In this document: positions 1 to 8,324 of the stretch, in pieces
How the letters are laid out: each line of letters starts with the position of its first letter
How positions within the stretch are numbered: position 1 is the stretch's first letter
Assembly (NCBI RefSeq): GCF_046546515.1
Contig: NZ_JBKHKJ010000004.1
Coordinates: forward strand, 124,001-188,000
Source of the DNA: Parasediminibacterium sp046546515
GTDB lineage: Bacteria > Bacteroidota > Bacteroidia > Chitinophagales > Chitinophagaceae
Length of the DNA: 64,000 nt
Direction: 5' to 3'
Position numbers and translations under genes: made by a program
Notes under the pieces: model-generated
Told to the model about the DNA's origin: nothing
The model's database searches: none
What the model saw: the letters and a program-made list of their open reading frames with translations, nothing else

Positions 1-583
1 GCAGCTGCAATGACTTGTAAATGTGCTGGTCATGGTCGGCAGCGGCGGAAAAATCAATGAAACAGGGCATCAGGGAGCTGCCATGCAGCACCGTGTTCTT
101 TTTGATGCCCCCTTTCTTTCGCCCATTGTCCGAATGCCTGCCTGTGGTCTTGAGGATGGCCTTGAACAGGCCAAAAACCGTGGAATCCATCAGGAACAGG
201 CGTTCCATCACTGCCTTGGGCAAACTGCTGTCCGACAAACGCGCCTTGTACAATTGGTATAGCTCCTCGTAGATGGCCTTGAAGACGCACGAGGGGCGGT
301 TCTTGTTGCCATCGCTCAATGTGCTGCGGGGCGGCACGTAATCTATCCCCAAGTGGTTCAGCTTCCCTTGTGCGATGCCAAGCCCAGCTTCAATCTCACG
401 TAATGAGGTGCTGCTTGTTACAACACAATAAAGCATGGCTATGAAATGTTCGTAGGTCTTTAGCCGCTTATAGTAATGGTTCCCATTTGCACGCTTGATC
501 ACAGGGGACAAAATTGACTTGTTGCACAAAGAAACTAGCTGCGAAAAAATATGCTGTCCGAAATAATTGTTACTTTGATTCAT
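1..583 (-). CDS. IS4-family transposase, N-terminal 194 residues (cut by window edge)
   Basis: This is an open reading frame on the minus strand, starting at ATG 583 and still open at base 1. The translation begins MNQSNNYFGQ. Its N-terminal part (about residues 5-80) resembles the DUF4372 domain that precedes the DDE domain in many Bacteroidota IS4-type transposases. The segment LMDSTVFGLF (residues 131-140) fits the first catalytic Asp (D133) of the DDE_Tnp_1 fold. The remaining catalytic residues lie outside the window. It is clearly richer in G+C than the gene to its right, which fits a recent arrival. It faces away from that gene. The right end of the element should lie between 584 and about 648, but no terminal repeat can be confirmed without the left end. 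Confidence 0.85.
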   Translation of the reverse strand, partial: MNQSNNYFGQHIFSQLVSLCNKSILSPVIKRANGNHYYKRLKTYEHFIAMLYCVVTSSTSLREIEAGLGIAQGKLNHLGIDYVPPRSTLSDGNKNRPSCVFKAIYEELYQLYKARLSDSSLPKAVMERLFLMDSTVFGLFKAILKTTGRHSDNGRKKGGIKKNTVLHGSSLMPCFIDFSAAADHDQHIYKSLQL

Positions 584-648
584 TGTTTTGAAGTGTGGTA
601 ACTGCAAAACAAACGAAAGGGTAGGTTAATTCCTACTCTTTCTATTTT

Positions 649-1479
649 TTGTCGGACAACAATGATATAATTTATCATTTGATTGAGAATTATTGTGCTG
701 GAAAGGTAATCCTTCCGAATTATGAATTAAATTGCCCATTTATAGGAAGATGCAGACCGAATGAATATTCTTCAAAAAAATCGGAAGTTTTCAGTAAAGT
801 GTGTGAAATATCATATAAAAAAGTTGAAATAAAACAGGGAAGATGCAATTATGACGATCAACAAGTTTTTTACGGGGCTTTAAACTGTCTTTCTTCAAAT
901 GCTACTACAATATCTACTATAGTTGCGGAAACTTGTATGGATTTTATAATAAACGAAACAGAGAATTTAAAATATTTAACAGTTAGCAGGTGGATAGTTG
1001 CAAGACCTTTAAATATAGTGATACTTCCATTTTCTAAAGCAAGCTTTACTCAAAATGAAACTTTTAGATTTGCAAAAGAATCTTTTGAGAATGATTTAAA
1101 TAGTATTGGGATGAGGGACGATTTTATAGATTCCTATACTGAATTTTTGGAATTTATGAGCGATATTTTTTGTAAAATTGAAAATAAAAAGCTGTATTAT
1201 AGAATTTCTTCAGCTTTTTATAATTTTATAATGGATGCGGCTAAAGAGGATATGATAGACTTTGATGGCTTGGTTTATCCAAGTGCAAATACTGATGCAG
1301 CAGGAGCAAATATTTGTTTAAAGAAAGAATTAGTTAAAAATGAAATTCTTTATTGTGAGCGTGTTCAAATGGTAAAGGGTACTAGAAGTAATCAAAATAA
1401 GAAACAATTAAATTTTTATCCAGCTTCAAATGAAGCATTTGTAAAAGCAGATAAAACATTTGAATTTAAAATTTGGTAA
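649..1479 (+). CDS. RES-domain-like protein, possibly 5'-truncated
   Basis: A very AT-rich frame of 276 residues. The only available start is TTG at 649, because an in-frame TAG lies at 622-624, so the N-terminus may have been lost when the adjacent IS4-type element inserted. The motifs fit the RES fold, named for conserved Arg, Glu and Ser: GRCNYDDQQVFYGAL near residue 64, an AETC segment near residue 93, and DFDGLVYPSANTD near residue 208 followed by an Asn-containing strand. Known RES proteins are NAD+-degrading toxins (RES-Xre systems), but many stand-alone relatives are uncharacterised. No Xre antitoxin gene is adjacent. Composition unlike the neighbours suggests acquisition by transfer. 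The family assignment rests on motif reading by eye. Confidence 0.55.
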   Translation: MSDNNDIIYHLIENYCAGKVILPNYELNCPFIGRCRPNEYSSKKSEVFSKVCEISYKKVEIKQGRCNYDDQQVFYGALNCLSSNATTISTIVAETCMDFIINETENLKYLTVSRWIVARPLNIVILPFSKASFTQNETFRFAKESFENDLNSIGMRDDFIDSYTEFLEFMSDIFCKIENKKLYYRISSAFYNFIMDAAKEDMIDFDGLVYPSANTDAAGANICLKKELVKNEILYCERVQMVKGTRSNQNKKQLNFYPASNEAFVKADKTFEFKIW

Positions 1480-1622
1480 AAGCTAAATAGATAGCTAAAC
1501 CTCGACTGATGCTATCGCCGGAAAAGTTTAATCATTCGGCTAAACGTTTGGACAGAAAAAAGTCTTTTTTGCCTTTTTTCTTTGTGCTTCTTTTTTCTCT
1601 TCATGCCTTGGAGGGAATAAAA

Positions 1623-3299
1623 CTACCCTCGCTTTTTCTTTTGCCCTTCCACAAAAGCCTCAAATTGCGTTAAGCTAAAGCTGCTTAAATTTTGTGAGGC
1701 AGCAAGCCCTGCTTTCTGGGCGGCTAATACACCATACCTACAATCATTATAGCCATCGGTGCTGTGCGCATCGGGGTTGATGGAGATAAGTACATTTTTA
1801 TCCAAGGCAGCTTTTATCCAGCGCCAGTCTATATCCAAGCGGCGGGGGTGTGCGTTTAGCTCTATCACCACATTGTTGGCGGCACAGGCATCTATTATCT
1901 TGGCATGGTTTACAGGGTAGCCGTTCCGGCTAAGTAGCAGCCTGCCCGTCATGTGGCCTAAAATAGAGGTGTATGGGTTTTCGATGGCGTTTAGTAAGCG
2001 CAGCATGGCTTTGTCCTCCTGCATTTTCAGGTTGGAGTGGATGGAGGCAATCACCACGTCAAACCTTGCCAATATTTCGGGTTCATAATCAAGGCTGCCA
2101 TCGTTTAGTATATCGCTCTCAATGCTTTTGAATATTTTAAAAGGGGCAAACTGCGTGTTCAATTCTTCAATCTGTTCTTGCTGTGCCAGCACCCTTTCCA
2201 CGCTTAGGCCTTGGGCATAAAAAGCTGTTTTGGAGTGGTCGCTAATTACTAGGTATTCATAGCCTTTGGTAATAGCGGCTTTCGCCATTTCATCCAGCGT
2301 ATTTGCCCCATCGCTCCATTTGCTATGGCTATGGATAATGCCTTTTATGTCTTTGGTTTGTATGAGTGATGGGAGGGGGGCTTGCTTTGCCTCCTTAATT
2401 ATTTCCGCTGTTTCCCGCAAGCAAGGAGGTATGTAATTGATGTTTTGCGCAGCAAAAATAGCTTCCTCGTTTGGGTAGCCAGCATTTGCATCCCAATCAA
2501 ATTGCTGTTGCCATGCTTCAAAAAATGCCTCGATGCAACTAGTGGCAAACAATTGGCTATAAATACCAGTAGTAGTGACAGTATAAAAGCCGAGTGTTAT
2601 ATTTTCAGGACCTTTAAAGGAAGCATAATTGCCATTGTCTGCCATTTGCTCATATCCATTTTTTGTAAAAAAAGACGTGATGGTGTTTTTATCGGTAGTA
2701 GTTACCCAGTCCAGCGTGTCTATTACTTCCATCTGCCGCTTGAAAGCCCCTGTACTATAAAATTGCGGGTTCTTGAAAAATGCTTTCAATTTGGCTTCCA
2801 CATTAATGGCAAAGTTTTCAATCTGCTGGTACAAATAGCTGCCTTGCGAGCCCAAATAAAAATTAATAGATTCCTTGATGCTTTGCTGGGTTTTCTCGCC
2901 AAAGCCTTTGTACAGCATCAGGCGGTTTTCTTCGCAGGCATACAGCAATTCGCCAATGGTTTCTATGCCTAGTTCTTTCCAGATAGTGGCAATTTTCTTG
3001 GGGCCAATGCCTTTTATGCTAAGCATTTCCAAAATACCGGGCGGGGTGTTGGCAATGTATTCGCCCAATAGGGTTAGTTTACCTGTTTCTATTTGCTCTA
3101 TTATTTTTTGGCCAATGGCACTCCCAATGCCTTTGATGGCAAATATTTTATCCTCGGGCATATTCACTAGTTCCGCAGGTAGTTTTTCTATGGTATAGGC
3201 CGCCATGGCATACGACTTGGTCTTGAAGCTATTCTCCCCATGTATATCCATCAGTTTGCCCAACAAAGAAAAATTATCTGCAATGGCCTCGTTTGTCAT
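1623..3299 (-). CDS. polX: PolX-like protein: helix-hairpin-helix/pol-beta region plus PHP phosphoesterase domain
   Basis: 558 residues from ATG 3299; the open frame extends to 3374, but the extra N-terminus is hydrophobic and atypical. Order of parts: an 8-kDa-like N-terminal helical region, two helix-hairpin-helix motifs (AIKGIGSAIG, SIKGIGPKKI), a pol-beta-like core, and a PHP domain from about residue 317. The PHP metal ligands look intact: IHSHSKWSDG, VISDHSK, ESDIL, IASIHSN, LGHMTGR, ELNAHP and NPDAHS. In contrast the polymerase core lacks the usual GDIDxL and VDLR carboxylates and the GSKxHN loop. The expected activity is therefore 3'-5' exonuclease or phosphoesterase, not DNA synthesis, probably in base-excision repair. 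It is transcribed divergently from the gene at 3429. Confidence 0.85.
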   Translation of the reverse strand: MTNEAIADNFSLLGKLMDIHGENSFKTKSYAMAAYTIEKLPAELVNMPEDKIFAIKGIGSAIGQKIIEQIETGKLTLLGEYIANTPPGILEMLSIKGIGPKKIATIWKELGIETIGELLYACEENRLMLYKGFGEKTQQSIKESINFYLGSQGSYLYQQIENFAINVEAKLKAFFKNPQFYSTGAFKRQMEVIDTLDWVTTTDKNTITSFFTKNGYEQMADNGNYASFKGPENITLGFYTVTTTGIYSQLFATSCIEAFFEAWQQQFDWDANAGYPNEEAIFAAQNINYIPPCLRETAEIIKEAKQAPLPSLIQTKDIKGIIHSHSKWSDGANTLDEMAKAAITKGYEYLVISDHSKTAFYAQGLSVERVLAQQEQIEELNTQFAPFKIFKSIESDILNDGSLDYEPEILARFDVVIASIHSNLKMQEDKAMLRLLNAIENPYTSILGHMTGRLLLSRNGYPVNHAKIIDACAANNVVIELNAHPRRLDIDWRWIKAALDKNVLISINPDAHSTDGYNDCRYGVLAAQKAGLAASQNLSSFSLTQFEAFVEGQKKKRG

Positions 3300-3428
3300 A
3301 ATTTGAAATGTTGTTTGAAGCCACCAAAGATAATGAGCAAGCGATAGTAATAATAAACGAAGTAAATAACCCAATTGCTTTTGCCCCTTTAACCCTACTT
3401 TAGCAAACTTTAAAAAAGGGCTTCATAT

Positions 3429-3815
3429 ATGTACAAAACCGTTACCATTTTATACCTTGTGCTATTTGGTTTGTATGTGCTTTTTACACGCCAACCTGAC
3501 TATTTTGATGGCGAATTGTCGCCTGCAACCATACATTTCATGAAAGAAAGCACCACGCAATTGCAGCAGCCATATGCCTTTTTTTCGGTAGGCATTAAAA
3601 AATACACTGTTAGTGCCAGCTACCCACTTAGGCCAATAAAAGAAGGAGAGGAAGCAAGGGTAATTTACGAACCATCTGATCCCACTAAAGCAATATTGTA
3701 TAGTGCTTGGGGCTATTGGTTGCTGTGGGATGAGTTGTTGGTATCAATAGGTGCTTACATTGTATTGTTCATGGTTGCTGTAAACATTACCAAAAACCCG
3801 GAGAAGGAGGAATAA
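3429..3815 (+). CDS. Small membrane protein, DUF3592-like
   Basis: 128 residues with one transmembrane helix at the N-terminus (about 5-22) and another near the C-terminus (about 98-118), separated by a roughly 75-residue soluble loop. The loop ends in VIYEPSDPTKAIL, resembling the Y-P-x-x-P segment typical of DUF3592 membrane proteins. The role of that family is unknown. The stop is only 6 bp before the next start and a GGAGAAGGAGG stretch lies between them, so the two genes are probably co-transcribed. Confidence 0.6.
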   Translation: MYKTVTILYLVLFGLYVLFTRQPDYFDGELSPATIHFMKESTTQLQQPYAFFSVGIKKYTVSASYPLRPIKEGEEARVIYEPSDPTKAILYSAWGYWLLWDELLVSIGAYIVLFMVAVNITKNPEKEE

Positions 3816-3821
3816 AAATTC

Positions 3822-4583
3822 ATGATACATTTTTTGCAACAGCTTTATAAACAATTGGTTTTCTATTGCAAGGCCGCCAACAGCAAAGGGCATGGTATGC
3901 ACTCGCCTTTTGTATACGAGTTTATAACGGAGGTGCTAAACGACGATAGGCAATACTATGTGTTTGAAACCATTGAAAGTATTAAGCAGGAATTATTAAA
4001 AGATAATAGGATGGTGGATTGCAATGGCACAAACACAACTGTTTCAGCATTCGCGCAAAGTCTGTTGCCTGCCAAATACCATCAATTGCTTTTCAGGATG
4101 GTTGAGTTTTACAAGCCATCTACTATATTGGAAATAGGCTCTAGCCTTGGCATTGTCGCTTCTTATTTGGCTGCACCCAATGCTGCAAACAAAGTGGTAA
4201 ATATTACAGGAAACCCTTTATTGGCACTTATAAGCAAGCAGGTTATTAGCGAGGCTGGTATACGCAATGCGGATATACTGTGTCAAAATCGTTTTTCCCT
4301 CGATGCTAATCGAGAAAAATTAACCAATGCTGATTTTGTATTGGTTCATTTGAATATGGATACCGTAGCTTTTGATTATACTGAATTGATACAATTGAAA
4401 GAGGCTTCTACCAGCACCATCTTAGTTTTAACCAATATACATGCCAATAAAAACAATGAAAAAGTATGGGAACAAGTAATAAATATCGCCACGGGAACGT
4501 ATGCAGTAGAATTATTTAATATCGGTTTTCTTTTTTTTAGGAAAGAACAGTTGCTAAAGCAGCATTTTGCCGTTCGTTTTTAG
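3822..4583 (+). CDS. Class I SAM-dependent methyltransferase (O-methyltransferase-like)
   Basis: 253 residues. The N-terminal part carries GHGMHSPFVYEF, a signature seen in a Bacteroidota-specific group of putative methyltransferases. Motif I of the Rossmann fold is visible as ILEIGSSLGIVASYL (about residues 104-118), consistent with binding S-adenosylmethionine. The later acidic motifs are weak and the substrate is unknown. The start at 3822 is supported by the purine-rich stretch just upstream, unusual in this window where most genes lack a Shine-Dalgarno sequence. It follows the DUF3592-like gene by 6 bp. Confidence 0.75.
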   Translation: MIHFLQQLYKQLVFYCKAANSKGHGMHSPFVYEFITEVLNDDRQYYVFETIESIKQELLKDNRMVDCNGTNTTVSAFAQSLLPAKYHQLLFRMVEFYKPSTILEIGSSLGIVASYLAAPNAANKVVNITGNPLLALISKQVISEAGIRNADILCQNRFSLDANREKLTNADFVLVHLNMDTVAFDYTELIQLKEASTSTILVLTNIHANKNNEKVWEQVINIATGTYAVELFNIGFLFFRKEQLLKQHFAVRF

Positions 4584-4640
4584 TATCATTGCAACCGTTC
4601 AACATAAATTACTTTTAAAAGCAACACTTAACCAATTGCA

Positions 4641-5762
4641 ATGATAGCAGGTATTTTAAAAGAACCACAAGGGGAAAACAGGGTATCCTTATTACCCGAG
4701 CAAGCAGCCACGTTAATAAAAAAAGGGATTACCGTTTTGGTAGAAGATGGTGCTGGCAACGGTGCTTTTGCCAATAATGCCTCTTACAGCGAAAAAGAGG
4801 TTAAATTGGCTACCAGAACCGAAGTATTGCAGCAAAGCGACCTCTTGTTTTCTATCCAGTTGCTTACCCCCGAGGACGAGGTATTGCTAAAGCCCAATGC
4901 AGTGTTGGTAGGTGTTTTCCAGCCATTGTTCCAGTACAAAACCATCCAGAATTGGGCTACAAAAGGATTTACTACTTTTAGCTTGGATATGTTGCCCCGT
5001 ACTACCCGTGCACAGGCAATGGACGTATTGAGCAGCCAGGCAAATATTGCTGGTTACAAAGCGGTATTGGTAGCTGCAAATATGTTCCCACGCTATTTCC
5101 CAATGTTTATGACTGCAGCAGGTAGCATACCACCCGCCAAGGCATTGATTTTAGGCGCTGGCGTGGCAGGTTTGCAAGCAATAGCCACCGCCAAAAGGCT
5201 TGGTGCCGTAATAGAAGTTTTTGACACAAGGCCTGCGGTGAAAGAAGAAGTAATGAGCCTTGGGGCAAAATTTATAGAAGTAGAAGGCGCTGCCGATGCT
5301 AGCAAAGCAGGTGGGTATGCAGTGGAGCAATCGGAAGAATACAAGCAAAAGCAACAACAAAAACTAGCAGATTCGGCAGCCAAGGCAGATATAGTAATTA
5401 CAACTGCACAAATACCGGGCAGGCAAGCCCCTATTTTATTGACCGAAGCCATGCTGGATAATATGAAAGCAGGCAGTATTATCATCGATTTGGCATCTGC
5501 CACAGGTGGCAATACCCCTTTCACAAAAAACAATGAAACCATCGTTTATAAAGGCATCACCATTGTTGGCAACAGTAATTTACCTTCCACCATGCCTTTT
5601 GACTCTAGTAAATTATATGGCAAAAACGTACTAAACTTCCTGCAGCTAATCCTTACAAAAGAAGGTGCAATTAACCTGAATTTTGAAGACGATTTAGTAA
5701 AAGGTAGTTGCATCACCTATAATGGTGCTATTGTAAACGACAGGGTAAAAACATTGGTATAA
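4641..5762 (+). CDS. pntAA: NAD(P) transhydrogenase subunit alpha, part 1 (NAD-binding)
   Basis: 373 residues, matching the soluble NAD(H)-binding domain I of proton-translocating transhydrogenase, which passes hydride between NADH and NADP+ at the inner membrane. Visible features: the N-terminal KEPQGENRVSLLPEQ segment shared with alanine dehydrogenase, RAQAMDVLSSQANIAGYKAV, the Rossmann loop ILGAGVAGLQAIATAKRLGA, and DTRPAVKEEVMSLGAKF. The enzyme is split into three polypeptides, as in many Bacteroidota and Rhodospirillum. The membrane parts follow at 5862 and 6287, so this is the first gene of a pnt operon. Confidence 0.96.
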   Translation: MIAGILKEPQGENRVSLLPEQAATLIKKGITVLVEDGAGNGAFANNASYSEKEVKLATRTEVLQQSDLLFSIQLLTPEDEVLLKPNAVLVGVFQPLFQYKTIQNWATKGFTTFSLDMLPRTTRAQAMDVLSSQANIAGYKAVLVAANMFPRYFPMFMTAAGSIPPAKALILGAGVAGLQAIATAKRLGAVIEVFDTRPAVKEEVMSLGAKFIEVEGAADASKAGGYAVEQSEEYKQKQQQKLADSAAKADIVITTAQIPGRQAPILLTEAMLDNMKAGSIIIDLASATGGNTPFTKNNETIVYKGITIVGNSNLPSTMPFDSSKLYGKNVLNFLQLILTKEGAINLNFEDDLVKGSCITYNGAIVNDRVKTLV

Positions 5763-5861
5763 TTATGAATTAGGAATTAAGAATTAGGAATTACAAGTCC
5801 CAATCCTTATTTCCTAATTCTTGATTTGATTCCTAATTCATAACTCATAATTCATAATTAA
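5763..5861. repeat. AT-rich degenerate repeats between pntAA and pntAB
   Basis: The 99-bp spacer is almost entirely variants of TTAGGAATTAAG and its complement CTAATTCATAACTC. A block reading 'gaattaggaattaagaattagg' in outline is answered by 'cctaattcttgatttgattcctaattcataa', so an RNA copy could fold into a loose AU-rich hairpin. The same kind of filler occurs at 6171-6286 and 43238-43272. No coding potential is seen. Confidence 0.7.
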
Positions 5862-6170
5862 ATGGTAAGTATTCTCTCTTTTATTCACGAAAACCAAGAA
5901 ATCATATACATCGTTGCGTTGATGATTTTTTTGGGTATAGAAGTTATTGGCCGTGTACCCAGCGTATTGCACACCCCTTTGATGAGTGGTGCAAATGCCA
6001 TACACGGCGTGGTGATTATCGGGGCTATTATCGTTATGGGGGAAGCCAGCGAAAGCAATTATATTGCTTTGGTATTAGGTTTTCTTGCTGTGATATTAGG
6101 CACATTGAATGTGGTAGGTGGTTTTGTTGTAACCGACAGGATGCTGGAAATGTTTAAGAAAAAGAAATGA
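5862..6170 (+). CDS. pntAB: NAD(P) transhydrogenase subunit alpha, part 2 (membrane)
   Basis: 102 residues with three hydrophobic helices (about 14-30, 48-64, 68-90), the small membrane component of the split transhydrogenase. The segment HTPLMSGANAIHGVVIIGAI is the hallmark of this subunit and contributes to the proton channel of domain II. Size and order (pntAA, pntAB, pntB) match the usual three-gene arrangement. Confidence 0.95.
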   Translation: MVSILSFIHENQEIIYIVALMIFLGIEVIGRVPSVLHTPLMSGANAIHGVVIIGAIIVMGEASESNYIALVLGFLAVILGTLNVVGGFVVTDRMLEMFKKKK

Positions 6171-6286
6171 TTTTTTAGTTATAAGTTATGAATGATGAGT
6201 TATATGCGATATATAAAAGGCAAATAATTAATAATTCATAATTCGTAATTAACTCATAATTCATAACTCATAATTCATAACTCATA
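6171..6286. repeat. AT-rich tandem-like repeats between pntAB and pntB
   Basis: A 116-bp spacer built mainly from the phrase AACTCATAATTCATA repeated with small changes, running up to the pntB start codon. It resembles the spacer before pntAB but in other combinations. Such filler inside an otherwise compact operon is odd and may affect translation coupling or RNA processing. No gene is present. Confidence 0.7.
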
Positions 6287-7711
6287 ATGGAACTGAATAT
6301 ACTTACGCTTTGTTACTTAATTGGGTCAATCACATTTATACTAGGGTTGAAAATGCTTTCTAACCCTGCTACTGCACGGAAAGGCAACTTAATTGCCGCT
6401 GTGGGTATGGCAGTGGCTATTGCAGGTACTATTTTCTTGTATAATGACAAGGAAGGCAATGGTTTGCACAACTATATCTGGATTTTCGGAGGGTTAGCTA
6501 TTGGTACGGTAGTTGGCTTTTTGGCTGCGAAAAAAGTAAAAATGACCGCCATGCCAGAAATGGTGAGCCTTTTTAATGGCATGGGCGGTGCATGTGCCGG
6601 TTTGATTTCTATTATCGAGTTTGGCCGTTTAGCAGAAAAACTTTCAGCAGATGGGGGGGATACAGAATCTACAGGTATCTTGATTACCATTTTCCTTGGC
6701 GTGATTATCGGCTCTGTTTCCTTTGCGGGCAGCATTATTGCATGGGGCAAACTAAACGGAAAAGTGAAAGATTTTTCTTTTCCCGGCCAGCAGATATTAA
6801 ATACCATTTTGCTGTTTATCATGCTTTGCATTGCTGGCTACTTGGTCGTAAACCTAAACACGGCAAACGCCTACTTGTTTTATGTTATCCTTACAGGCGC
6901 ATTGGTGTATGGTGTAATGTTTGTTTTGCCTATTGGCGGGGCAGATATGCCAGTGGTAATATCGCTTCTAAACTCTTTTACAGGCGTTGCTGCTGCTTGC
7001 GGTGGGTTCTTGTACAATAACAAGGTAATGCTTACGGGTGGTATCCTTGTGGGTGCTGCGGGTACGCTGCTTACCATATTGATGTGCAAAGCCATGAACC
7101 GTAGCTTGTTGAATGTATTGATTGGCTCTTTCGGTGGAAGCAAAGCCACAGGTGGTGCGCAGCAAACTGCAAGTGGTGGCGTATATAAAGAAATTTCTAT
7201 TAGCGATTCGGCTATGGTGATGGCTTATGCCAACAGGGTAATTATTGTTCCAGGTTATGGCTTGGCAGTAGCACAGGCACAGCACGTGTGCCACGAACTA
7301 GAAAAACTATTGGACGAAAAAGGGGTAGAAGTAATATATGCCATACACCCTGTTGCAGGCCGTATGCCTGGCCACATGAACGTACTACTTGCCGAAGCCG
7401 ATGTAAGCTATGACAAGCTGCTAGAAATGGAAGATGCCAACGATTTGTTCAAAACCACGGATGTAGTATTGATATTGGGGGCAAACGACGTGGTAAACCC
7501 TGCTGCTAAAAACGACCCGGCATCACCCATCTATGGTATGCCTATATTGGAAGTAGAGCAAGCGAAAACGGTTATTGTAAACAAACGCAGCATGAAGCCT
7601 GGCTATGCAGGCATTGAAAATGAATTGTTCTTCCAGCCAAAAACATCAATGTTGTTTGGGGATGCAAAAAGTGTTTTACAGCAGTTAGTTAATGAAATAA
7701 AGAGCTTGTAA
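6287..7711 (+). CDS. pntB: NAD(P) transhydrogenase subunit beta
   Basis: 474 residues. The first 270 or so form about nine membrane helices, including MPEMVSLFNGMGGACAGLIS and GADMPVVISLLNSFTGVAAA, both typical of PntB domain II. The C-terminal third is the soluble NADP(H)-binding domain III with VPGYGLAVAQAQHV, HPVAGRMPGHMNVLLAEA, GANDVVNPAA and NKRSMKPGYAGIENELF. It completes the pnt operon that maintains NADPH at the expense of proton-motive force. Confidence 0.97.
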   Translation: MELNILTLCYLIGSITFILGLKMLSNPATARKGNLIAAVGMAVAIAGTIFLYNDKEGNGLHNYIWIFGGLAIGTVVGFLAAKKVKMTAMPEMVSLFNGMGGACAGLISIIEFGRLAEKLSADGGDTESTGILITIFLGVIIGSVSFAGSIIAWGKLNGKVKDFSFPGQQILNTILLFIMLCIAGYLVVNLNTANAYLFYVILTGALVYGVMFVLPIGGADMPVVISLLNSFTGVAAACGGFLYNNKVMLTGGILVGAAGTLLTILMCKAMNRSLLNVLIGSFGGSKATGGAQQTASGGVYKEISISDSAMVMAYANRVIIVPGYGLAVAQAQHVCHELEKLLDEKGVEVIYAIHPVAGRMPGHMNVLLAEADVSYDKLLEMEDANDLFKTTDVVLILGANDVVNPAAKNDPASPIYGMPILEVEQAKTVIVNKRSMKPGYAGIENELFFQPKTSMLFGDAKSVLQQLVNEIKSL

Positions 7712-7725
7712 GATATTATATTGTT

Positions 7726-7786
7726 GCCACAAAGGCACAAAAGCTCTAAGTAGTACAAAGAATTACATCACTTTGTGCATCTGTGC
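7726..7786. repeat. Z-repeat copy 1 (interrupted by element A)
   Basis: Begins GCCACAAAGGCACAAAAG 14 bp after the pntB stop and turns into the opposite arm (CTTTGTGCATCTGTGC), which breaks off where element A begins. This is one copy of the dispersed inverted repeat found next to many genes in this window. The missing part of the second arm suggests that element A landed in it. Confidence 0.6.
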
Positions 7787-7789
7787 AGA

Positions 7790-8308
7790 GGGCATAAAAG
7801 GTTTTTATTAAAAAATCAACCTATCCCAACCTCATCCCTCCCGAAAGACCAGGACAAGTTACCCAAATGAAAAGGTAACAGGAACTGGGCAACAGGAAAA
7901 TAATTGCATATTTTTAATAAAATAGATATTTTCTAGTATTATATTAAAATAGTTTCAGTTTTGCCATTTTTATGAGATTTTTACGCTGTTTCTTTTTTTC
8001 AAAAATTGTTACTGCCCTTGTAAGCCATTGATTATCAATAATAAAATCAAATTTTTGTGCTTATTTTTTGCTTATTTTGTGCTTATTTTATGCTCATTTT
8101 GTGCGTGATTTGTGCATATTTTACAGCTATAAATACAAGAGCAAATTTTGGGACTACAACTATCTTAATATTAGTAAAAAAAAGGCTACGATTAGGATAC
8201 CAAGGCACTAGTTTTGTAGGTAGTTGATATCAAGTACATTTGTAGCAGAAAGATAAGATTTTTATAGATTGGGGGGTATCAGGACAAAGAAAAAAGTTTT
8301 ATGCACCC
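7790..8308. mobile_element. Element A copy 1: non-coding MITE-like element, about 0.52 kb
   Basis: It has no open frame of note and is closely similar along its length to 23494-24023 plus 24674-24701. The left end GGGCATAAAAGGTTTTT and the right end AAAAAAGTTTTATGCACCC form imperfect terminal inverted repeats. The flanks ATCTGTGC (7779-7786, three bases before the left end) and ATTTGTGC (8309-8316) are a probable 8-bp target duplication with one mismatch. Inside are a CTCCCG hairpin near 7840, a long AT-rich conserved middle and an 11-bp tandem array (8053-8123). With no transposase, it would need an enzyme supplied from elsewhere. The neighbouring stretch 7712-8324 holds no gene. Confidence 0.6.
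8053..8123. repeat. 11-bp tandem array in element A copy 1
   Basis: About six imperfect units of TTTTGTGCTTA (variants TTTTATGCTCA, TTTTGTGCGTGA) in direct orientation. The period is close to one DNA helical turn, so a protein binding each unit would sit on one face of the helix. The homologous array in copy 2 has about nine units. Confidence 0.8.
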
Positions 8309-8324
8309 ATTTGTGCCTAATTAA

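Noticed and set aside
21..290. Open frames on the plus strand and in other minus frames overlapping the transposase
   Set aside because: They are shadows of the transposase, which is open across the whole region in one minus frame with recognisable motifs.
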